Assembly (NCBI GenBank): GCA_017538685.1
Contig: JAFYIK010000163.1
Span: 1-17,746, forward strand
From: Bacteroidales bacterium
GTDB taxonomy: Bacteria > Bacteroidota > Bacteroidia > Bacteroidales > UBA932
Direction: 5' to 3'
DNA length: 17,746 bases
Numbering within the stretch: the stretch's first letter is position 1; every line of letters starts with the position of its first letter. Positions 1-8,225 of this stretch are shown here, piece after piece. The notes under the pieces are model-generated. The model saw nothing but the letters and a program-made list of their open reading frames with translations, was not told where the DNA came from and searched no databases. Both the position numbers and the translations under genes were made by a program.

Positions 1-1
1 C

Positions 2-733
2 CTCTTCCGGTGGATCAAGGGTTCCGCGGCGATGAACATCGCCCTCGCGATCATAGCCCTGCTCTTCCTCCGGATTGTGGTGGATGCCCTGAAGATGAGG
101 ATGATGTCCTCGCTGCTGGGTACGGTGATCGACGTTGGCGCGGTAGCGCTGATTGTGATCTTCCAGCCGGAAATCAGGCACTTCCTCTACAATCTCGGCC
201 GCAGCACCTTCTCGGGCGAGGGCAACTCCTGGCTCGGCAAGCTCTTCCGCAGGCGCGAGGCGATCCTCGTCGCGGATATGGCCGACGAGGTGGTCCAGGC
301 CTGCTTCGAGATGGCGGAGCAGAAGGTGGGAGCGCTGATAGTATTCACCTCCGCCGACCCTCTCGAGGACATAGTGTCCACGGGCGACAAGCTGGACGCG
401 ACCATCAGCAAACCCCTTATCGAGAACATCTTCTTCAAGAACTCGCCGCTCCACGACGGAGCGATGGTCATACGCGGCAGCCGCATTGTGGCGGCCCGCT
501 GCACCCTGCCCATCACGGACAGGACGGACATCCCGGCCCGCTACGGTATGCGCCATAAGGCGGCCATAGGCATAACCGAGAAGACTGATACCAAAGTGAT
601 AGTGGTGAGCGAGCAGACCGGCGACGTATCCTTCGTTGCAGACGGCAAACTCGAGAAGATCAAGAGCAAGACCACCTTAAAACTCAAGCTCGCAGATGAC
701 GGACAGAAGACTGGAAGCGAAGCTGGGGTTTGA
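2..733 (+). CDS. cdaA: Diadenylate cyclase CdaA (c-di-AMP synthase), 5'-truncated by window edge
   Basis: Membrane-anchored DisA_N-domain enzyme that condenses two ATP into the second messenger c-di-AMP. The frame is open from base 2 and continues upstream of the Met at base 32, and the residues before that Met (LFRWIKGSAA) fit the loop after the first membrane helix of the family, so the true start lies outside the window. What remains is hydrophobic membrane segments (about bases 32-175) followed by the cyclase domain. The catalytic DGA motif is at bases 455-463. The second signature, normally RHR, reads RHK at 551-559 and is followed by AAIGITE. The last 38 bases overlap mutS2, which implies coupled translation. 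Identity is confident; whether RHK affects activity is unknown. Confidence 0.93.
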   Translation, partial: LFRWIKGSAAMNIALAIIALLFLRIVVDALKMRMMSSLLGTVIDVGAVALIVIFQPEIRHFLYNLGRSTFSGEGNSWLGKLFRRREAILVADMADEVVQACFEMAEQKVGALIVFTSADPLEDIVSTGDKLDATISKPLIENIFFKNSPLHDGAMVIRGSRIVAARCTLPITDRTDIPARYGMRHKAAIGITEKTDTKVIVVSEQTGDVSFVADGKLEKIKSKTTLKLKLADDGQKTGSEAGV

Positions 734-3173
734 CAAGGTCCGGGAGACCATCTCCAACCGGTGCCAGACTGAATACGCCGCCGACAGGGTTGCCGGCGAG
801 GAGTTCTGCGCGGACGCCGATGAAATACGCCGCAGGCTTCAGCTCACGGACGAAATGAGGCTCGTGCTGATGTTCGAGGACAGTTTTCCCACCACCGGTT
901 ACATCGACGCCCTCCCCTTCCTCGCTCCCCTTTTGAAAGAGGGCTTCAGTATGGACAAGCTCTCTCTTGCCAAGCTGGGCTCGCTTCTGGAACTTTCCCG
1001 CAAAACCTCCCAGTTCTTCGTGTCCATCAAGGACGGCGTGTATCCGTCGCTGAAAAAGCTGACCGCGAAGATGGTCTCCTTCCCGGAAGTGCGCCGCAGG
1101 ATAGAGAGCATACTGGACAAATACGGCGAGATCAAGGACTCCGCCTCCGACGAGCTGCTGCACATCCGCCAGGACCTCCGCGCCAAGGAAGCGGCCATCT
1201 CCAAGAAAGCCACGGCCATCCTCAACAGCGCCAAGGAAGATGGGATAGTGGACGGCGACTCTGCGGTCTCCGTGCGCGACGGCAAGTTCCTCATTCCCGT
1301 GAGCACATCCGCCAAGCGCAAGATCCGCGGCTTCGTCTACGACCTCTCGGCCTCCGGCAAAACCACCTTCGTGGAACCGGCCGAGGTGATCGAACTTGAA
1401 AATGAAATCAGCGAGCTGCGTTTCGAAGAAGCCCGCGAAATCTCCCATATCCTCTACGCCTTCAGCGAATTCGTGCGCCCCTACGTCCCCGACCTTATGG
1501 AGACCGCGCGCACGCTCGGGGAGGTGGATTTCCTGATCGCGAAAGCGCAGACGGCGCTGGACTATGTCGCCGGCGTGCCCGTGGTCAGCACCGACGGCTC
1601 GCTGAGCCTGCGCAAGGCCCGCCATCCCCTGCTTGAAAAGTCGCTGAAGAAGGAAGGGCGGCAGATCTGCCCACTCACGGTCAGCCTCACACCGCAGAAG
1701 CGCCTGCTGATCATCTCCGGCCCCAACGCGGGAGGAAAGTCGGTCTGCCTTAAGACCACCGGCCTGCTGCAGTATATGTTCCAATGGGGTATGCTGGTCC
1801 CCACGTCCGAAAGCTCCGAGCTGCCGGTGTTCGACCGCATACTCGTGTGCATAGGCGACGACCAGTCGCTGGAAAACGACCTCAGCACCTACAGCTCCTT
1901 CCTCGCGGATATGAAGGATATGCTCGCGAAAGCGGACGAGCGCACTCTGATCCTGATCGACGAATTCGGATCCGGCACCGAACCTGCGGCGGGCGGGGCG
2001 ATCGCAGAGGCCATCCTCGCGGAATTCGACCGCCGCGGCGCGTACGGAGTCATCACCACGCACTACACCAACATCAAGCTCTATGCGGCCGGGGAGAACA
2101 CGCACGCCGTGAACGGGGCTATGCTCTACGACACCTCGAAGATAGCGCCGCTGTTCCAGCTTAAAATCGGTATGCCGGGCAACTCGTTCGCCTTCGAGCT
2201 GGCGCGCAAGATGCAGCTGCCGGAACCGATAGTGAAGGATGCGGAAACGCGCGCCGGCGAGGAGTTCGTGGGGATAGAGAGGAACCTTCGCAAGATAGCG
2301 AAGAACCGCCGCGTGCTGGACGAGAAGATCCGTAAGGTCAAGACCACGGACAAGAACCTCGAAGAACTGGCAGACCAGTACGAGCGGGAGCTTGAAGACA
2401 TACGCAGCCGCAAGAAAGAGATCCTCGACCAGGCGCGCCTGGAGGCGGAAGAAATAATCCGCAGCGCTGGCAAGCAGGTCGAAAAGACTATCAAGGACAT
2501 CAAGGAAAGCAACGCCGAAAAAGAGCGCACGAAAGAGGCGCGGGCCGAGTTGTCCGGTTTTATGGCCGCCCTGGAGGAGCGCAAGAGCAAGGAGCGCAGG
2601 GAGCAGGACGAATACATCGAGCGCAAGAAGGCCCTTCTGAACAAGCGCAAGAAGAGCGCGAAGAACACCGAAGAAAGCCGCGAAGAGGCTTTCCGCAGCG
2701 CGCCGCTGAAGATAGGCGAGAAGGTACGCGTGAAGTCGAACGGGATGGTCGGCGAGGTGGTCGGCGTGAGCGGGAAGAAGGTGACCGTGGTGATAGGCAA
2801 CATCACCAGCAAGCTGCCCTCCGAGCGGGTGGAGCGCATCTCCTCGAACGAGTACAAGGAAGCGTCGAAGAAGAGCTTCACGCCCGTCTACGAGAAGCGC
2901 GACCCTGCGATCACGGCACGCAGGCTGAACTTTTCCCCCGAGCTGGATATCCGTGGCGAGAGGCTGCAGGCCGCTATGGACATAGTGGTCCGCTATATCG
3001 ACGACGCGCAGATGCTCGGAATCGGGTCCGTGCGCATTATCCACGGCAAGGGCACGGGCGCGCTGCACGACGAAATACAGAGATACCTGAAAACTGTGCC
3101 CGGAGTGCTCTCCGTGGCCGATGAGGACATACGCCACGGCGGCTCTGGAGTCACCGTGGTCACATTCGAATAA
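696..3173 (+). CDS. mutS2: MutS2 family protein (ATPase with C-terminal Smr domain)
   Basis: MutS2 proteins bind branched DNA or collided ribosomes and act in recombination control or ribosome rescue, not in classical mismatch repair. The 825-residue length is normal. The N-terminal core domain opens with KLGFDKVRETI. Walker A is GPNAGGKS at residues 342-349, the STYSSF signature at 397-402, Walker B LILIDEFGSGTEP at 418-430, and the following TTHY at about 454-457. A long charged coiled coil spans roughly 500-665, then a KOW-like segment (about 675-715). The Smr domain starts at LDIRG (750-754) and has HGKGTG at 783-788, followed by ALH where ALR is usual. The ATG at 696 lies inside cdaA and is chosen because it gives the family's usual N-terminus. 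The gene is followed 2 bases later by the YraN-family gene. Confidence 0.97.
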   Translation: MTDRRLEAKLGFDKVRETISNRCQTEYAADRVAGEEFCADADEIRRRLQLTDEMRLVLMFEDSFPTTGYIDALPFLAPLLKEGFSMDKLSLAKLGSLLELSRKTSQFFVSIKDGVYPSLKKLTAKMVSFPEVRRRIESILDKYGEIKDSASDELLHIRQDLRAKEAAISKKATAILNSAKEDGIVDGDSAVSVRDGKFLIPVSTSAKRKIRGFVYDLSASGKTTFVEPAEVIELENEISELRFEEAREISHILYAFSEFVRPYVPDLMETARTLGEVDFLIAKAQTALDYVAGVPVVSTDGSLSLRKARHPLLEKSLKKEGRQICPLTVSLTPQKRLLIISGPNAGGKSVCLKTTGLLQYMFQWGMLVPTSESSELPVFDRILVCIGDDQSLENDLSTYSSFLADMKDMLAKADERTLILIDEFGSGTEPAAGGAIAEAILAEFDRRGAYGVITTHYTNIKLYAAGENTHAVNGAMLYDTSKIAPLFQLKIGMPGNSFAFELARKMQLPEPIVKDAETRAGEEFVGIERNLRKIAKNRRVLDEKIRKVKTTDKNLEELADQYERELEDIRSRKKEILDQARLEAEEIIRSAGKQVEKTIKDIKESNAEKERTKEARAELSGFMAALEERKSKERREQDEYIERKKALLNKRKKSAKNTEESREEAFRSAPLKIGEKVRVKSNGMVGEVVGVSGKKVTVVIGNITSKLPSERVERISSNEYKEASKKSFTPVYEKRDPAITARRLNFSPELDIRGERLQAAMDIVVRYIDDAQMLGIGSVRIIHGKGTGALHDEIQRYLKTVPGVLSVADEDIRHGGSGVTVVTFE

Positions 3174-3175
3174 CT

Positions 3176-3562
3176 ATGGAAAACGTCAGAAGCAAAACAG
3201 GGCAAAGAGGCGAGCAGGAAGCCTGCCGCTATCTGGAAAGCCTCGGCCACCTTATAGTGGAGCGCAATTGGAGACACTCGCACAAAGAGGTGGACATTAT
3301 TTCGCTGAGCGAAGGGAAGGTGCTGCACATAGTGGAGGTCAAAAGCAAGACCGAACCGGTGGTGGCGAAGCCCGAGCTTAGCGTGGACGGAAAGAAAATG
3401 CAGAATCTGGCGGCGGCCGCGCGCGGTTACCTCCACTCTGCGAACAGGATAAAATTACCAACCGATCTGGAGGTTGTGTTCGACGTGGTGTCGGTCGTGT
3501 TTTCCGACCAGGGCCCGCGAATAGAATATTTCCCCCAGGCATACATACCAACTTATGCTTAA
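3176..3562 (+). CDS. YraN/UPF0102 family nuclease-like protein
   Basis: Small 128-residue protein of the UPF0102 (YraN) family, which has a PD-(D/E)xK nuclease-like fold and is often linked to DNA processing; its biochemical function is not settled. Visible family features are GxxGExxAxxYL at the N-terminus (E13), a core acidic motif KEVDII (D40), and VEVKSK (E54, K56), which together match the D...ExK catalytic arrangement. The start lies 2 bases after the mutS2 stop and the end overlaps manC by 8 bases, so it is part of the same transcript. Its position next to mutS2 is compatible with a DNA-metabolism role, but that is inference. Confidence 0.92.
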   Translation: MENVRSKTGQRGEQEACRYLESLGHLIVERNWRHSHKEVDIISLSEGKVLHIVEVKSKTEPVVAKPELSVDGKKMQNLAAAARGYLHSANRIKLPTDLEVVFDVVSVVFSDQGPRIEYFPQAYIPTYA

Positions 3563-4625
3563 CAGTCACTATTATTGCGCGATAATGGCCGGCGGTCTCG
3601 GAACCCGTTTCTGGCCCATCAGCCGCAAGGCGCTGCCCAAACAGTTCCTCGTGTTCACTGAAGGAGGCAAGACCTTCCTTCAGCAGGCCTATGAAAGGAT
3701 GTCGATGGTCGTGCCAGAGGATAATATCCTGATAGTCACGCTGAAAGAATATAAGGACATAGTCAGGCAGCAACTCCCGTACATCGCGGAAGAAAACATC
3801 CTGCTGGAACTCTACAACCGCAACACCGCGCCGAGTATCACCTACGCGGCGAAAGAGATAATGCGCAGGGACCCGGAGGCGGTGATGATTGCCACCCCGG
3901 CCGACCATATAATCGAGGGCCTGGACGAGTTCAAGGCCACTATGGACTGCGCGCTGGACTACGCCGCGTCGCACGACGAACTGGTCACGCTCGGCATCCT
4001 GCCAACGCGTCCGGACGCCAACTTCGGCTACATCCAGGTGAGCGGAGGGCACGACGTGATTAAGGCCCGCACCCCCGTGCCGGTGAAGACCTTCACCGAA
4101 AAGCCCACGAAGGAAATAGCCGAACTCTTTCTCAAGAGCGGCGAATTCCTGTGGAACTCCGGTATCTTCGTCTGGCAGGCGAGGGTGATTCTGGAGGAAC
4201 TGGGTCATTACGCGCCGGGCATCATTTCGCTATGGGAGCATTCCAACGACATAGACCGGATCTACACCGACTGCCCGCGCACTTCGATAGACTACGCGGT
4301 GATGGAAAAGACCGGCCGCGCGACCGTGTTCCCCTCGAAGTTCAAATGGGCCGATATAGGCACCTGGGAGTCGCTCTACGACAACATCGGCAATCCGGAC
4401 CGCACTGGAAACGTTACCAACATATCCGGCAAGCACCTCTTCAAGGAGGATGAGGAGAATATCATCTACTGCCAGAAAGAAGGTAAGCTGATTGCCATAC
4501 GCGGACTGGAAAATATGATAGTGGTGGACACGGACGACGTGCTGATGATCTGCCCGCGCAACGAACGCAAAGTGAAGGAGTTTCTTTCGGAACTCGCAAT
4601 GCCTGAATACGAAGATTACAGATAG
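3555..4625 (+). CDS. manC: Mannose-1-phosphate guanylyltransferase
   Basis: Converts mannose-1-phosphate and GTP to GDP-mannose, the donor for surface polysaccharides and a precursor of GDP-fucose. The nucleotide-binding signature GGLGTRFWP (residues 13-21) is followed by SRKALPKQFL. Further family motifs are PADH (115-118), FTEKP (180-184), WNSGIF (200-205) and WADIGTW (265-271). At 356 residues it is the single-domain form; the C-terminal phosphomannose isomerase domain of bifunctional AlgA-type enzymes is absent. The ATG at 3555 overlaps the upstream gene by 8 bases and leaves three bases before thrA. Its place between DNA-metabolism and aspartate-family genes has no obvious pathway logic. 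Confidence 0.95.
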   Translation: MLNSHYYCAIMAGGLGTRFWPISRKALPKQFLVFTEGGKTFLQQAYERMSMVVPEDNILIVTLKEYKDIVRQQLPYIAEENILLELYNRNTAPSITYAAKEIMRRDPEAVMIATPADHIIEGLDEFKATMDCALDYAASHDELVTLGILPTRPDANFGYIQVSGGHDVIKARTPVPVKTFTEKPTKEIAELFLKSGEFLWNSGIFVWQARVILEELGHYAPGIISLWEHSNDIDRIYTDCPRTSIDYAVMEKTGRATVFPSKFKWADIGTWESLYDNIGNPDRTGNVTNISGKHLFKEDEENIIYCQKEGKLIAIRGLENMIVVDTDDVLMICPRNERKVKEFLSELAMPEYEDYR

Positions 4626-4628
4626 GAT

Positions 4629-6587
4629 ATGGAGGTTTTGAAATTCGGCGGTACTTCCGTGGCGAACGCCACTGCGATTTCGAGGGTGCTCGACATCGTG
4701 GATGCGGCGCGCTCGAGGGGTAAGGTCGTGCTGGTCTGCTCTGCCATAAGCGGATGCACGGACGCGCTGATAGCTATGTCGGCCCTTGATGAGGCCGAGA
4801 GGGTTGAAGCCGGTAAAGCAATCCTTGACAGGCATAATTCCATTGTCAACAGATTGTTCACAGGCAACGAGCGCCGCAGCGTTTCGCAGATAGTGCAGGA
4901 GACTTACAAGGATCTGTTCGAGGCCGACCCGGAAGATTATCAGACCTTCGGGGAACTGTTCTCCACGAGGATCATAGCGGCCAAGCTTCGCTGCGACGGA
5001 GTGAACGCGCTCTGGCTGGATTCGCGCGACCTGATACGCGTGAACGGTCAGACTGTGGACGAGCTTTCCACCTATAAGCGCATATGCAAGGCAGTTGCCG
5101 ACCATCCTGAAGTGGAAGTGTTCGTGGTGCCGGGCTTCATCGGTTCGGACTACGAAGGGCACGTCCGCACGCTGGGGCGCGGCGGGTCGGACTACACTGC
5201 GTCGCTTTTCGCCGCGGCGCTCCGTGCGGACGATCTGCAGATATGGACCGACGTGCCGGGTATTATGACCACCAATCCCAAGGATGTCCGTTCCGCCCGC
5301 ACGATCCCGCAGATCAGCTACAAAGCGGCGTTCACGCTCGCGGCCAGCGGCGCGAAGGTGCTTTATGCTCCGGCTGTGGAACCGGCAAGGGAGGCCGGGC
5401 TGAACATACGTATCCTGGACACTTTCCACCCGGACCATCCGGGCACGGTGGTGGGACCGTTCCCCTGTCGCGAGCAGGGCGAGTGGGTTGGCATCGCCTG
5501 CCAGAAATACCCTTCTGATTCGAAGCTGTGCCTAGTGGCCGACGGACCGCTGGACGAGTCGGTGGTCGGAGAACTGCGCTTGAGGCTCGAGCGGGCGAAT
5601 ATCGTAACGAAGAGCATCCTTCTTACGGACGGCGACCACGTGCTGATTTCGCTCGCCCACGGCGATGAAATCGAAGCGCTGCGCACCTGCCATTATATCT
5701 GCTTCGAGACTGACGATTCGGTGGACGTGTATCTGGCCGGCGAGGGCAAGGTTGGTAAAGCTTTGCTTGACATCATCCATAACACCGATAACCGCATCAA
5801 CATCCGGCTTATCTCCCGCCACGAATGTGAAGACGAAGAGTTCTTCCGCGAGATGTTCGCAACCGCAGCCGGAAAATCCGTGTTCGTGGACTGCACGGAC
5901 AGCGAGACTATCTATAAATGGTATGTGCCAGTGCTGGAAGCCGGCATCAACATAGTGTCGTCCAACCGCCGCGCGCTGAGCGTCCCGTACGCGGAGTTTG
6001 CGCTGATGAAGCGGACGGCCCGCCGTATGCGCAGGTTCCTCCGCTACGAGACGACCGTGGGCGCGGCGCTCCCTATCCTGGATTCGATCAATATGAGCGC
6101 CAACAGCGCGGACGAGATACTCACTATCGAGGCGGTGGTTAGCTGCACGCTCAATTATATTTTGACTAGCGGGCTTCCGTTCGAAGACGCACTCCGCAAG
6201 GCCCAGGAGATCGGGCTCACGGAGAAGGATCCGAGTATGGACCTCGGCGGCAAGGACGCGGTGCGCAAGCTTCTGATTCTCGCCCGTGAGGCCGGTGTGC
6301 CGCTGGAGGAGTCCGACGTGCAGATAGAGCCGGTGGACGGAGCGGCAGTGCAGCCCGGTCAGAGGTTCGTCGCGTCCATAGAGAAAGACCCCGCTGCGCC
6401 TAAGGGCTACCGTGCGGCAATCAGGCTGCAGACGGTCGGGCCCGACGATCCGGCGTGGGGAGTGCGGGGCACGGACAATATGATCAGCATACGCAGCGCG
6501 TTCCACCCTTCGCCCCTGATTATCCAGGGTGCCGGCGAGGGAGCCAAGATGGCGGCGTCGAGCGTGCTTAACGACATTTTACGATGA
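4629..6587 (+). CDS. thrA: Compact bifunctional aspartokinase/homoserine dehydrogenase
   Basis: Catalyses the first step of the aspartate family (aspartate to aspartyl phosphate) and the reduction of aspartate semialdehyde to homoserine. The kinase half shows KFGGTSV (5-11), FGELFSTR (107-114), RGGSDYT (184-190) and TTNPKD (214-219). Residues about 285-365 are only enough for one ACT-like regulatory unit. The dehydrogenase half has the dinucleotide motif GEGKVG (371-376), TTVGAALPI (475-483), and GKDAVRKLLIL (541-551) with D543 and K547 in the expected catalytic positions. At 652 residues it is well below the roughly 810-820 of E. coli ThrA, mostly because the regulatory region is short. The usual NK after the second strand is N446-R447. 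It is followed by dapE with an ATGA overlap. No thrB, thrC or asd is nearby. Confidence 0.93.
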   Translation: MEVLKFGGTSVANATAISRVLDIVDAARSRGKVVLVCSAISGCTDALIAMSALDEAERVEAGKAILDRHNSIVNRLFTGNERRSVSQIVQETYKDLFEADPEDYQTFGELFSTRIIAAKLRCDGVNALWLDSRDLIRVNGQTVDELSTYKRICKAVADHPEVEVFVVPGFIGSDYEGHVRTLGRGGSDYTASLFAAALRADDLQIWTDVPGIMTTNPKDVRSARTIPQISYKAAFTLAASGAKVLYAPAVEPAREAGLNIRILDTFHPDHPGTVVGPFPCREQGEWVGIACQKYPSDSKLCLVADGPLDESVVGELRLRLERANIVTKSILLTDGDHVLISLAHGDEIEALRTCHYICFETDDSVDVYLAGEGKVGKALLDIIHNTDNRINIRLISRHECEDEEFFREMFATAAGKSVFVDCTDSETIYKWYVPVLEAGINIVSSNRRALSVPYAEFALMKRTARRMRRFLRYETTVGAALPILDSINMSANSADEILTIEAVVSCTLNYILTSGLPFEDALRKAQEIGLTEKDPSMDLGGKDAVRKLLILAREAGVPLEESDVQIEPVDGAAVQPGQRFVASIEKDPAAPKGYRAAIRLQTVGPDDPAWGVRGTDNMISIRSAFHPSPLIIQGAGEGAKMAASSVLNDILR

Positions 6588-7576
6588 TAGATCCCAAGAT
6601 ACTTTCCCTCTTTGAAGAGGTTCTGCGCATAGACTCCACATCGGGCAGCGAGCGCAAACTGGCCGAGTTCGTGCTGAGATACCTGGAAGCTCCTTCCAAG
6701 GAGGGCTTCGAGGTTGGCGACGGCACCCTGAACGTGCTGCTGATGTGGGGCGAAAAACCCAAGGTGGTGTTCTGCTCGCATCTGGACACCGTGCCGCCGT
6801 ATATCCCTCCGACCTTTGCGCACGACTCCGTCGCGGGCCGCGGCGCGTGCGACGCCAAGGGGCAGTGGATAAGTATGTATGCGGCCTGCAAGGAGCTGGA
6901 GCGCCGCGGCCGGGACGGCTTCGCGCTGCTTCTGCTCAGCGGCGAGGAGGTGGGATCGGTGGGCGCGAAGGCGTTCTCCGGTTCGTTGAAGGCCCCGCTG
7001 CTGGTGATCGGCGAACCGACGGACAACATCCCGGTTTCGGCTGCGAAGGGAACCAAATCCTACGATTTGAAATTCACCGGCGAGCCCTTCCACAGCGGCT
7101 ATCCCGACAAAGGACGCAGCGCGGTGGAGATGTTTATGGACTTTATGATAGGGCTGGAGATAGAGGCCGACTTCCCCGTGGACCGCGCGCTCGGCGAGAC
7201 CACCTGGAACGTGGGGATGCTTCGCAGCGACAACCCGAAGAACGTGCTGAGTCCGGAACTGACCTGCCAGCTTTATTTCCGCACCACTTTCGCCAGCGAC
7301 GTGCTCGTGCAGAAGTGGATGGAGCGCCGCAGACCGGGAGTTGAGGTGGTGGCCCGCGGAGGCGATGCGCCGTGGGAATACTACGTCCCCGAAGGCTTCA
7401 AGGGTAAACCCGTGGCCTTCGGCAGCGATGCGCCGCATCTGGCCGGTTTTGACAAAAAGACAATCTGCGGACCGGGCTCAATCTTTGTTGCCCACCGCGA
7501 CGACGAACAGATCACGTTCGCCGAAATGGAGAAAGCCATAGATAATTACATAAAGATTTATGAAGGTTATAATTAG
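6584..7576 (+). CDS. dapE: M20 family metallopeptidase, probable succinyl-diaminopimelate desuccinylase (DapE-type)
   Basis: Dinuclear zinc amidohydrolase of the M20 family. The metal ligands and catalytic residues are visible: H66 and D68 (HLDTV), D90 (CDAKG), the E121-E122 pair (SGEE), E144 (GEPT) and H304 (AHRDDE). H170 in HSGYPDKGRS lies in the short dimerisation domain. At 330 residues it is shorter than E. coli DapE (375). Sequence alone does not separate DapE from ArgE or LysK type deacylases. The substrate is inferred from its neighbours: it starts within the thrA stop (ATGA), overlaps dapB by 17 bases, and the other dedicated steps of the succinylase route follow directly. Family certain; DapE function likely. 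Confidence 0.75.
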   Translation: MIDPKILSLFEEVLRIDSTSGSERKLAEFVLRYLEAPSKEGFEVGDGTLNVLLMWGEKPKVVFCSHLDTVPPYIPPTFAHDSVAGRGACDAKGQWISMYAACKELERRGRDGFALLLLSGEEVGSVGAKAFSGSLKAPLLVIGEPTDNIPVSAAKGTKSYDLKFTGEPFHSGYPDKGRSAVEMFMDFMIGLEIEADFPVDRALGETTWNVGMLRSDNPKNVLSPELTCQLYFRTTFASDVLVQKWMERRRPGVEVVARGGDAPWEYYVPEGFKGKPVAFGSDAPHLAGFDKKTICGPGSIFVAHRDDEQITFAEMEKAIDNYIKIYEGYN

Positions 7577-8225
7577 TGGGTATGGCCGTATGGGCCATAT
7601 GGTGGAGGGAGTCCTGATGGAGCGGGGTATCACCGTCGCCGAGTGTTCCGAAGATGTCTGCGCGACCGACCCGGCGCTGGCCAGGGAGTGCGTGTGCATA
7701 GATTTCACCACACCGGACGCTTTCAAGGCGAATTATAAGTTCCTCGCGGCGAACTTCAAGGCAGTGGTGGTCGGCACCACCGGCTGGGACGACATCCGTC
7801 CCCAGGTAATCGCCGAATTCGAAGCCCGCGGCACCACCCTGATCTATTCTTCGAATTTCTCCATCGGAGTCAACGCTATGTTCGCCGCGGTCGAGAAGGT
7901 GAGCGCCATTCTTCGCGGCCACGGTTACATTCCGCATATCGAGGAGACCCACCATATCCACAAACTGGACGCCCCGAGCGGCACGGCGAAGACGCTGGCC
8001 GGAATCGTGAGCGAAGAACTGGGAGTTACTCCGGATATCACATCCGTGCGCGAAGGCGAGGTGCCGGGAATCCACATAGTGAAGTTCAAATCCGAGGTGG
8101 ACAAGATCAAGATCAGCCACGAAGCTTTCTCTCGCCAGGGTCTGGCAGAGGGCGCGGTGGTTGCAGCTTTGATGACGGAGAAATGTAGCGGAGTACACGA
8201 GTTTAAAGAAATTCTTTTAGGATGA
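7560..8225 (+). CDS. dapB: 4-hydroxy-tetrahydrodipicolinate reductase
   Basis: NAD(P)H-dependent reductase giving tetrahydrodipicolinate from the DapA product. Nucleotide-binding GYGRMG is at residues 7-12, VGTTGW at 71-76, SSNFSIGVN at 97-105, and the substrate and catalytic motif HHIHKLDAPSGTA starts at 131 (general acid/base H131-H132, K135). At 221 residues it is shorter than E. coli DapB (about 273); the shortening lies mostly between the glycine-rich loop and the IDFT motif. The ATG at 7560 sits 17 bases inside dapE and the stop overlaps dapA by 4 bases (ATGA), so translation is likely coupled on both sides. Confidence 0.95.
   Translation: MKVIISGYGRMGHMVEGVLMERGITVAECSEDVCATDPALARECVCIDFTTPDAFKANYKFLAANFKAVVVGTTGWDDIRPQVIAEFEARGTTLIYSSNFSIGVNAMFAAVEKVSAILRGHGYIPHIEETHHIHKLDAPSGTAKTLAGIVSEELGVTPDITSVREGEVPGIHIVKFKSEVDKIKISHEAFSRQGLAEGAVVAALMTEKCSGVHEFKEILLG

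Noticed and set aside
684..3137. An 817-residue open frame on the minus strand opposite mutS2
   Set aside because: It mirrors mutS2 in a GC-rich gene with biased codons, has low-complexity Leu/Ala/His-rich translation and no recognisable domain. mutS2 has full motifs on the plus strand.
4230..5438. A 402-residue minus-strand open frame opposite manC and thrA
   Set aside because: It spans two convincing plus-strand genes and looks like a composition artefact.
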